Assembly (NCBI GenBank): GCA_947448025.1
Contig: CANFLV010000007.1
Span: 82,627 to 146,626 of the forward strand
Reading direction: 5' to 3'
From: Oxalobacteraceae bacterium
GTDB taxonomy: Bacteria; Pseudomonadota; Gammaproteobacteria; Burkholderiales; Burkholderiaceae_D
DNA: 64,000 nucleotides
The notes beneath the pieces were generated by a model. It was not told the origin of the DNA and searched no databases. It was given only the letters and a program-made list of their open reading frames with translations. Position 1 is the stretch's first letter, and each line of letters opens with the position of its first letter. This document shows positions 56,250 to 64,000 of this stretch, one piece after another. Position numbers and translations under genes: made by a program.

Positions 56250-59066
56250 ATGGCGAGTAACAACGTAGCCCAATTTGCTACCGAACTGAAGATGCCAGCC
56301 GATTTGCTGCTGCAGCAACTGAGCGCTGCCGGCGTTGTCAAGGGTTCGTCGGAAGACGTGCTGTCGAAGGAAGACAAGGACAAGCTCCTTGAGCATCTGC
56401 GCCGTTCGCACGGCACCGTGCCGGACAGCGAAAAGAAGAAAATTACGCTGACGCGCAAGGAAACGACTGAGATCAAGCAAGCCGACGCCAGTGGCAAGTC
56501 GCGCACGATTCAGGTCGAAGTGCGCAAGAAGCGCACCTTTGTCAAGCGCGATGAACCGGTCGCTGAAGTCGTCGCCGAACCTGTCGTCGTCGCGGCTCCC
56601 GTGATTGATGAAGCCGAAGTTGAGCGCCGTGCCGAAGAAGCACGTCGCCAGGCTGAACTGATTGCGCGTCAGGAGGCAGACTTGCGCGCCAAGCAAGAGC
56701 ATCTGGCACAGCTGGAAGCGGAAAAGGAAGCGCAAGCCAAAGCCATGCTGAAAGCTGAAAACGACGCCAAGAAAGCGGCTGCGGTCGTCGCCCCCGTAGA
56801 GGTCAAGAAAGAAGCCCCTGCACCAGACGATGAGCCCAAGCGTCTCGCAGCGGAAGAAGCCAAGAAAAAAGCAGCGGACGCCGCCAAGGAAGTCGCCAGA
56901 GAAGCGGTCGAAAAAGCCGCTGCGACAGAGCGCGCCCGTAAAGTCGTCGCTGACGAAGTCGCGCAGATCAAGGCGATGATGAATGCGCCGCGCAAGGTCA
57001 TCAAGGCGCCAGAGCCTGCGCCAGTGGTGGCCAAGCCCGCTGAAGGTACGCTGCACAAGCCGGCCGATAAAAAGTCAGGTGAGAAAAAAGACGACAAGAA
57101 GCCGGCCGTCGTGGTCGACAAGAAATCGATCAAGTCTGCCAATGTCTCCTCGACATGGCAGGATGACGCGAAAAAACGTGGTGCCGGCATCAAGACGCGC
57201 GGACCATCGGGTCCTGCGGGACGTGATGGCTGGCGTGGTGGTCCGAAGGGCCGCCGCAATGCGCATGGCGATGACCGTGAAACGAATTTCCAGGCGCCGA
57301 CTGAAGCCGTCGTCAAAGACGTGCACGTGCCGGAAACGATTACCGTCGCCGAATTGGCACACAAGATGTCTGTCAAGGCATCAGAAGTCATCAAGCATTT
57401 GATGAAGCTCGGCCAGATGGTCACCATTAACCAGGTACTGGATCAGGAAACAGCCATGATCCTGGTCGAGGAAATGGGCCACACCGCGCATGCGGCCAAG
57501 CTCGATGATCCGGAAGCCTTGCTTGAAGACGGCGCCGATCATGCTGACGTCGAATCCGTGCACCGTGCGCCTGTGGTCACTGTCATGGGTCACGTTGATC
57601 ATGGTAAGACTTCGCTGCTCGATTACATCCGCCGTGCCAAAGTCGCCTCCGGTGAAGCCGGTGGCATTACCCAGCACATTGGTGCTTACCACGTGCAAAC
57701 GCCACGTGGCATCGTCACTTTCCTTGATACGCCAGGTCACGAAGCGTTTACCGCGATGCGTGCCCGTGGCGCCAAGGCGACCGATATCGTTATTCTGGTC
57801 GTTGCAGCTGACGACGGCGTGATGCCGCAAACGCGTGAGGCGATCGCCCATGCGAAAGCAGCTGGCGTGCCGCTCGTAGTCGCTATTAACAAAATTGACA
57901 AACCAGGAGCCAATCTGGATCGCGTCAAGCAAGAACTCGTCGCTGAACAAGTTCTGCCTGAAGAGTATGGTGGCGAATCGCCATTCGTGTCGGTGTCAGC
58001 CAAGACCGGCCAAGGCATTGATGATCTGCTCGAGCAAGTTTTGCTGCAAGCCGAAGTATTGGAACTGAAAGCACCGGTCGACACGCCAGCGCGTGGTCTG
58101 GTGATTGAAGCGCGTCTCGATAAAGGTCGCGGTCCGGTCGCAACGATCCTGGTGCAAACCGGTACGCTGAAGCGCGGTGACGTCGTCCTGGCAGGTTCAT
58201 CGTATGGTCGCGTTCGTGCGATGCTCGATGAGAATGGCAAATCGATTACCGAAGCGGGTCCATCGATTCCTGTAGAAATTCAGGGTTTGACCGATGTGCC
58301 AGCGGCTGGTGAAGAAATGACCGTCATGACTGACGAGCGCAAGGCGCGTGAAATCGCCCTGTTCCGTCAAGGTAAATTCCGTGACGTGAAACTGGCCAAG
58401 CAACAAGCCGCGAAACTCGAGAACATGTTCGAGCAAATGGCCGAAGGCGAAGTGAAGAACCTGCCACTGATCGTCAAGACCGATGTCCAGGGTTCGCAAG
58501 AAGCCTTGGTTCAGTCACTGCAAAAACTGTCGACTTCCGAAGTGCGCGTGCAGATCGTGCATGCCGCCGTGGGTGGCATCAGCGAGTCCGACGTCAATCT
58601 GGCGCTGGCATCGAAAGCGGTCATCATCGGATTCAACACCCGTGCCGATGCAATGGCGCGCAAGCTGGCCGAAGGCAATGGCATCGATATTCGTTACTAC
58701 AACATCATTTACGATGCGGTCGACGAAATCAAAGCCGCCTTGTCCGGCATGCTCTCGCCAGAGAAGCGCGAGCAGGCATTGGGTATGGTCGAAATCCGCC
58801 AGGTCATCACGGTCAGCAAAGTCGGCTCGATCGCCGGCTGTCTGGTGCTCGAGGGTCTGGTCAAGCGTGGCTCCTCTGTGCGTCTGCTGCGCGACAATGT
58901 CGTCGTGTGGACCGGCGAGCTGGAGTCGCTCAAACGCTTCAAGGATGACGTCAAGGAAGTCCGTGCCGGCTTCGAGTGCGGTCTGTCACTGAAGAATTTC
59001 AATGACATTCAGATCGGTGATCAGCTCGAGATTTTCGAAGTTCAGGAAGTCGCGCGGTCGCTGTAA
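56250..59066 (+). CDS. infB: Translation initiation factor IF-2
   Basis: 938 aa; [59 protein letters not shown]. Confidence 0.98.
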   Translation: MASNNVAQFATELKMPADLLLQQLSAAGVVKGSSEDVLSKEDKDKLLEHLRRSHGTVPDSEKKKITLTRKETTEIKQADASGKSRTIQVEVRKKRTFVKRDEPVAEVVAEPVVVAAPVIDEAEVERRAEEARRQAELIARQEADLRAKQEHLAQLEAEKEAQAKAMLKAENDAKKAAAVVAPVEVKKEAPAPDDEPKRLAAEEAKKKAADAAKEVAREAVEKAAATERARKVVADEVAQIKAMMNAPRKVIKAPEPAPVVAKPAEGTLHKPADKKSGEKKDDKKPAVVVDKKSIKSANVSSTWQDDAKKRGAGIKTRGPSGPAGRDGWRGGPKGRRNAHGDDRETNFQAPTEAVVKDVHVPETITVAELAHKMSVKASEVIKHLMKLGQMVTINQVLDQETAMILVEEMGHTAHAAKLDDPEALLEDGADHADVESVHRAPVVTVMGHVDHGKTSLLDYIRRAKVASGEAGGITQHIGAYHVQTPRGIVTFLDTPGHEAFTAMRARGAKATDIVILVVAADDGVMPQTREAIAHAKAAGVPLVVAINKIDKPGANLDRVKQELVAEQVLPEEYGGESPFVSVSAKTGQGIDDLLEQVLLQAEVLELKAPVDTPARGLVIEARLDKGRGPVATILVQTGTLKRGDVVLAGSSYGRVRAMLDENGKSITEAGPSIPVEIQGLTDVPAAGEEMTVMTDERKAREIALFRQGKFRDVKLAKQQAAKLENMFEQMAEGEVKNLPLIVKTDVQGSQEALVQSLQKLSTSEVRVQIVHAAVGGISESDVNLALASKAVIIGFNTRADAMARKLAEGNGIDIRYYNIIYDAVDEIKAALSGMLSPEKREQALGMVEIRQVITVSKVGSIAGCLVLEGLVKRGSSVRLLRDNVVVWTGELESLKRFKDDVKEVRAGFECGLSLKNFNDIQIGDQLEIFEVQEVARSL

Positions 59067-59286
59067 TAGAAAGCGGGATGGGGTACGGCGTATATGCGCC
59101 GGCCCCTAACGCTGTATTTTTAGTGTCCCGGGCTGCCGCTTTAATGCGCAGCCCCTCCTAGTTGCTCAAGTGATGTGCTTTTTGAGCCTCACTATCTTTG
59201 GTTCGCTTCTAGTCAGTTGGGGACAGAGTAGCTAGTCGCGCTGCGGCGCCTCACAAACTCAGTCCCTCAATAATAGAAATTGAATC

Positions 59287-59673
59287 ATGGCCAAACACAG
59301 TAAATCCATCCCCGGACGCGGTCTTCGCGTCGCTGACCAGATCCAGCGCGATCTGTCTGAAATCATCGCCTTCGAGTTGAAAGACCCGCGCGTAGGCATG
59401 GTCACGATTACCGAAGTGCAGATCACGGCGGACTACGCGCATGCGAAAGTCTTCTTCACTCTGCTGAGCGACAAAAAGGACGTGATTGAAAATACGATCA
59501 ATGGCTTGAACGCGGCCTCCGGTTACCTGCGTGGCCAGCTCGGCCGGCGCCTGACGATCCATGCAACGCCCATGCTGCATTTCGTGCACGATACGTCGAC
59601 TGCGCGCGGCATCAATATGTCGCGCCTGATTGATGAGGCCAATGCCAGCCGCGCCAAGGATGCGGAAGACTGA
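59287..59673 (+). CDS. rbfA: Ribosome-binding factor A
   Basis: 128 aa; [47 protein letters not shown]. Confidence 0.96.
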   Translation: MAKHSKSIPGRGLRVADQIQRDLSEIIAFELKDPRVGMVTITEVQITADYAHAKVFFTLLSDKKDVIENTINGLNAASGYLRGQLGRRLTIHATPMLHFVHDTSTARGINMSRLIDEANASRAKDAED

Positions 59674-59685
59674 GTCTTCGACTTT

Positions 59686-60615
59686 ATGGCGACCCATTTC
59701 CCCAAACGCGTACGCGTGCCCGTCAATGGCGTGCTGCTGCTTGATAAAGCGGCCGGCCATTCCAGTAATGATGTGCTGATCAAGGCCAAACGTCTGCTGA
59801 ACGCGATGAAGGCGGGCCATACCGGCACGCTCGATCCGTTTGCCACTGGCCTCTTGCCACTGTGTTTTGGTGAAGCGACGAAGTTCGCACAAGACTTGCT
59901 CGAAGCCGACAAGACCTACGAGACCGTCGTGCATCTCGGTCAAGTCACTACCACTGGTGACACCGAAGGCGAGATCACCGCGACAGCGGGAGTGAGCGTC
60001 ACGCGCGAACAGGTCGAAGCCGTCCTCGCGCAATTTCGCGGACCTATCCTGCAGGTGCCACCGATGTATTCGGCGCTCAAACGCGATGGCAAACCCTTGT
60101 ACGAATATGCGCGCGCCGGTGTTACGCTGGAGCGTGAAGCCCGCGCGGTGACGATACATACCTTGGAATTGCTCGAGCTCACGTCACCGTTGTTGACCCT
60201 GCGCGTGAAGTGCAGCAAAGGGACTTACATCCGCGTGCTCGGTGAAGAAATCGGCGCAGCCCTCGGCTGTGGCGGACATTTACAAGCCTTGCGGCGCACG
60301 GTAGTCGGCAGTCTTACGCTCGATGGCGCAGTCACGCTTGAAGGTCTCGCTGAAGTCGAAGAGTCACAGCGCGCGGCTACCCTGGCGCCGGTCGATGCAC
60401 TGCTGTCTACCTTTCCCGAGCTGCGTTTGAACGATGACTTCGCACAGCGTTTTCTGCACGGCCAACGTCTGGCGCTGGCCAAGGAAATGCCGGTCTTGCC
60501 GCAGGCTGGACGTGTACGGGTCTATCGCGATACCGACAATGTCTTGCTCGGCACGGCGCAGCTGGCCGAGTACGGCGTGCTGGCGCCGGAGCGACTCGTA
60601 TCCACCAGTATTTGA
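59686..60615 (+). CDS. truB: tRNA pseudouridine(55) synthase TruB
   Basis: 309 aa; NGVLLLDKAAGHSSNDVLIKAKRLLNAMKAGHTGTLDPFATGLLPLCFGEATKF. Confidence 0.97.
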   Translation: MATHFPKRVRVPVNGVLLLDKAAGHSSNDVLIKAKRLLNAMKAGHTGTLDPFATGLLPLCFGEATKFAQDLLEADKTYETVVHLGQVTTTGDTEGEITATAGVSVTREQVEAVLAQFRGPILQVPPMYSALKRDGKPLYEYARAGVTLEREARAVTIHTLELLELTSPLLTLRVKCSKGTYIRVLGEEIGAALGCGGHLQALRRTVVGSLTLDGAVTLEGLAEVEESQRAATLAPVDALLSTFPELRLNDDFAQRFLHGQRLALAKEMPVLPQAGRVRVYRDTDNVLLGTAQLAEYGVLAPERLVSTSI

Positions 60616-60749
60616 GTGCCTGTGGCGCAAACCACGCAGCGCCTCTCACCCATAGGTGCAACTCTTTGAAATTCAAGCATTTTTAAGCGAATTCGTGCGT
60701 CGCAACATGCTATAATTCGCCCCTTTCTGAAATCCCACTGAAGTCCATC

Positions 60750-62585
60750 ATGTCAAATACAAAACGCGCTATTCGCAACATTGCCATCATCGCTCACGTT
60801 GACCACGGCAAAACTACCCTCGTCGACAAATTGCTGCGCCAGTCCGGCACATTCCGTGAGAACCAGCAAGTTGAAGCCCGCGTGATGGATTCCAACGATC
60901 TTGAAAAAGAGCGCGGCATCACGATTCTGTCGAAAAACTGCGCAGTCGAATACCAGGGCACGCATATCAACATCGTTGATACGCCGGGCCATGCCGACTT
61001 CGGCGGTGAAGTTGAGCGCGTCCTGTCGATGGTCGACAGTGTCTTGCTGCTCGTCGACGCACAGGAAGGTCCGATGCCACAAACGCGTTTTGTTACGCGC
61101 AAGGCATTGGCGCTGGGCTTGAAGCCTATCGTCGTCATTAACAAGATTGACCGTCCGGGCGCACGTCCAGACTGGGCGATCAACGCCACATTTGAATTGT
61201 TCGACAAGCTCGGCGCCACTGAAGAGCAGCTCGACTTCCCGGTCGTATTCGCATCGGCCCTGAACGGTTATGCCAGCCTCGACCCGACAGTACGCGAAGG
61301 CGACATGACACCGCTGTTCGAAGCGATCCTGGCACACGTTCCAGCTCGTGACGACGACCAGGATGGCCCACTGCAATTCCAGATTACTTCGCTTGATTAT
61401 TCTTCGTATGTCGGCAAGATCGGCATTGGCCGCATTACCCGCGGTCGTATCCGCGCGCTGCAAGACGTCATCATCATGGACGGTCCTGAAGGCACGCCGA
61501 TCAAGGCACGTATCAATCAGGTATTGAACTTCAAAGGTCTCGACCGCGTTCTCGTCGATGAAGCTGTCGCCGGTGACATCGTACTGATCAACGGTATCGA
61601 AGAGATCGGTATCGGCACCACCATCTGTGCACCAGAAAAGCCAGATGCATTGCCTATGCTGACAGTCGATGAGCCAACTCTGACCATGAACTTCATGGTG
61701 AACAATTCGCCATTGGCTGGCCGTGAAGGCAAGTTCGTCACGAGCCGTCAATTGCGCGAGCGTCTTGACCGTGAATTGAAAGCCAACGTCGCCTTGCGCG
61801 TTGCACCGACTGACGACGACACAATTTTCGAAGTATCGGGCCGTGGTGAATTGCACCTCACGATCCTGATCGAAAACATGCGTCGCGAAGGTTTCGAATT
61901 GGCCGTATCGCGTCCGCGCGTCGTGTTCAAGATGGTCGATGGCGTGCGTCATGAGCCGTTTGAATTGTTGTCTGTGGACGTGGAAGAAGCGAACCAGGGC
62001 GGCGTCATGGAAGAACTCGGTCGTCGTCGCGGTGATCTGCAAAACATGGAGTCGGACGGCAAAGGACGGGTGCGTCTCGAGTACCGTATTCCTGCACGTG
62101 GTCTGATCGGCTTCCAGGGCGAATTCATGACCCTGACACGCGGCACTGGCTTGATGAGCCACATTTTTGATGCCTACGCACCAGTCGACAATAGCAAGGG
62201 CGAAATGGCCAGCCGTCGTAACGGCGTACTGATTTCGCAGGATGACGGCGCTGCCGTTGCTTACGCGATCTGGAAACTGCAAGACCGCGGCCGCATGTTC
62301 GTCGTGCATAACGACCCAGTCTACGAAGGCATGATCATTGGTATTCACTCACGTGACAATGACCTCGTCGTGAATCCGATCAAGGGCAAGCAATTGACCA
62401 ACGTGCGTTCGTCGGGTACCGATGAAGCGGTGCGTCTGGTGCCGCCGATCCAGATGTCGCTCGAGTACGCTGTAGAATTCATTGACGACGACGAACTCGT
62501 TGAAATCACGCCGAAAAGCATTCGTCTGCGCAAGCGCTTCCTGAAAGAGCACGAGCGCAAGAAGGCCGGCCGCGACGCTGCGTAA
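60750..62585 (+). CDS. typA: Ribosome-associated GTPase TypA/BipA
   Basis: 611 aa; [54 protein letters not shown]. Confidence 0.98.
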   Translation: MSNTKRAIRNIAIIAHVDHGKTTLVDKLLRQSGTFRENQQVEARVMDSNDLEKERGITILSKNCAVEYQGTHINIVDTPGHADFGGEVERVLSMVDSVLLLVDAQEGPMPQTRFVTRKALALGLKPIVVINKIDRPGARPDWAINATFELFDKLGATEEQLDFPVVFASALNGYASLDPTVREGDMTPLFEAILAHVPARDDDQDGPLQFQITSLDYSSYVGKIGIGRITRGRIRALQDVIIMDGPEGTPIKARINQVLNFKGLDRVLVDEAVAGDIVLINGIEEIGIGTTICAPEKPDALPMLTVDEPTLTMNFMVNNSPLAGREGKFVTSRQLRERLDRELKANVALRVAPTDDDTIFEVSGRGELHLTILIENMRREGFELAVSRPRVVFKMVDGVRHEPFELLSVDVEEANQGGVMEELGRRRGDLQNMESDGKGRVRLEYRIPARGLIGFQGEFMTLTRGTGLMSHIFDAYAPVDNSKGEMASRRNGVLISQDDGAAVAYAIWKLQDRGRMFVVHNDPVYEGMIIGIHSRDNDLVVNPIKGKQLTNVRSSGTDEAVRLVPPIQMSLEYAVEFIDDDELVEITPKSIRLRKRFLKEHERKKAGRDAA

Positions 62586-62600
62586 TTTCGCAGGGTTCGC

Positions 62601-62636
62601 CCAATAAAAAACCCGCCTCGGCGGGTTTTTTATTGG
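62601..62636. terminator. Bidirectional intrinsic terminator between typA and the convergent aminotransferase
   Basis: CCAATAAAAAACCCGC-CTCG-GCGGGTTTTTTATTGG: 16-bp perfect stem. Confidence 0.9.
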
Positions 62637-62662
62637 CTGGTCACTGTATAAAACTGACAGGC

Positions 62663-64000
62663 TTATGCGATGGCCGCTTCCGGCACCAATTTCTGTTCCT
62701 TCAGGATATCGCCGATCGCACCGAACAGTTGATCAATCTGCGCCTTGTCGATGATCAGCGGTGGCGATAGCGCGATGATGTCGCCGGTCGTACGCAGCAG
62801 CACACCCTTATCCCAGAAGGCCTTGAGGAAAACATCAAACGCGCGCGCTGTCGGCTTGCCCGGCACGCCTTCGAGTTCAATACCGCACACCAGTCCGAGG
62901 TTTCGCACATCCGTCACGTAGGGCAGACCCTGCAGGCTATGCGCCGCATCTTCAAAGTAGGATGACATGCTGGCCGCGCGATCGAATAGCTGCTCTTCCT
63001 TGTACACGTCCATCGTCGCCAGCATCGCCGCTGCCGCGAGCGGATGGCCGGTGTAGGTATAACCGTGGAAAAATTCAATCGTATTCTCGGGCGCCGTATT
63101 CATGAAGGTGTCATGGATATCCTGGCGCACGATCACAGCGCCCATCGGCACGGCGGCGTTCGTGAGGCCCTTGGCGCAGACGATCATGTCCGGCACGACG
63201 CCAAAATAGTCGGCCGCGAAGGCGGTGCCGAGACGGCCGAAGCCGGTGATGACTTCATCGAAAATGAGCAGAATGCCGTACTTATCGCAGATGTTGCGAA
63301 TCTTTTGCAGATAGCCTTTGGGCGGCAGGATCACGCCGGTTGAGCCTTGCAAGGGTTCGATGATGACCGCGGCGATGGTGGCCGGATCATGCAGCGCAAG
63401 GATGCGTTGCTCGAGTTCGTCGGCCATCTCTACGCCATGTTCCGGCAAGCCGCGCGAGAATGCATTTTTGGCGATGTTCAGTGGATGACGCAGGTGGTCC
63501 ACGCCCGCCAAGGCTGTACCGAAATGTTTGCGGTTACCGGCAATGCCGCCCACCGAGATGCCGCCAAAGCCGACACCGTGATAGCCGCGTTCGCGACCGA
63601 TCAGTTTCGTGCGCAAGCCGTCACCGCGCATGCGGTGATAGGCCAGTGCAATCTTCAGTGCCGAGTCCACGCCTTCCGAGCCGTCATTGCAAAAGAAGAC
63701 GCGGTTCAAGCCTTCCGGCGCGATCGCTACCAGCGCGCTGGCAGCTTCGAAGGCCTTCGGATGGCCCATCTGGAACACCGGCGCAAAATCCATGCTGCCC
63801 GCTTGCTGCTGGATTGCTTCGACGATCTTCGGATGGCAATGACCGGCGTTTGAACACCACAGGCCGGCGGTACCGTCGAGGATCTGACGACCGTCATCGG
63901 TCGTGTAATACATGCCTTTCGCTGCCACCATCATGCGCGGCTTGGCCTTGAATTGGCGATTCGCCGAAAACGGCATCCAGAAATGTTCGGTATTGATATT
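62663..64000 (-). CDS. Class III (omega) aminotransferase, N-terminus truncated by the right window edge
   Basis: FNTEHFW-type N-terminus reads through the listed ATG (NINTEHFWMPFSANRQFKAKPRM...); GTAGLWCSNAGHCHPKIVEAI, LIFDEVITGFGRLGTAFAADYFGVVPDMIVCAKGLTNAAVPMGAV. Confidence 0.93.
   Translation of the reverse strand, partial: NINTEHFWMPFSANRQFKAKPRMMVAAKGMYYTTDDGRQILDGTAGLWCSNAGHCHPKIVEAIQQQAGSMDFAPVFQMGHPKAFEAASALVAIAPEGLNRVFFCNDGSEGVDSALKIALAYHRMRGDGLRTKLIGRERGYHGVGFGGISVGGIAGNRKHFGTALAGVDHLRHPLNIAKNAFSRGLPEHGVEMADELEQRILALHDPATIAAVIIEPLQGSTGVILPPKGYLQKIRNICDKYGILLIFDEVITGFGRLGTAFAADYFGVVPDMIVCAKGLTNAAVPMGAVIVRQDIHDTFMNTAPENTIEFFHGYTYTGHPLAAAAMLATMDVYKEEQLFDRAASMSSYFEDAAHSLQGLPYVTDVRNLGLVCGIELEGVPGKPTARAFDVFLKAFWDKGVLLRTTGDIIALSPPLIIDKAQIDQLFGAIGDILKEQKLVPEAAIA

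Noticed and set aside
60753-62348. 531-aa minus-strand ORF antisense to typA
   Set aside because: Shadow ORF in the complementary frame of a strongly conserved GTPase; composition (His/Cys/Asn/Val-rich, no recognisable motif) reflects codon bias of the sense gene.

Overview
This 64 kb window is a gene-dense bacterial chromosome segment. Gene content and order (lpxK-Trm112-kdsB-adk, scpB-rluB, rimP-nusA-infB-rbfA-truB-typA, liv ABC transporter, pyrD-bpt-aat, csp/clpS/clpA) suggest a betaproteobacterium, probably Burkholderiales/Oxalobacteraceae; that assignment is inference. Most of the window is housekeeping. I found no rRNA, CRISPR array, prophage, transposon or recognisable defence island. 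There are two tRNAs (Arg-CCT and initiator Met) and many intrinsic terminators. The ORF track omits or truncates several genes: an SNF2 helicase running off the left edge (minus strand), rpmG (55 aa), a 54-aa exported Ala/Ser-rich protein, and a class III aminotransferase running off the right edge. Observations most worth a second look: (1) a tandem pair of tiny exported proteins sharing a signal peptide, a spaced promoter architecture (GATTC-N4-GAATC, then GTGGTTGACA at identical 40-bp spacing) and GGCAG terminator hairpins, but with unrelated low-complexity tails; (2) a 975-aa exported-type protein with PPC-like, Calx-beta and DUF4214-like segments; (3) two separate proteins with PVYV heptad repeats and different metal-binding-like tails; (4) a TTGACA-rich inverted repeat between csp and clpS; (5) two DnaA-box-like 9-mers 12 bp apart; (6) an orphan barstar-like gene; (7) RluB with long disordered extensions. 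None is proven to be a new system; the first is the best candidate for undescribed biology.
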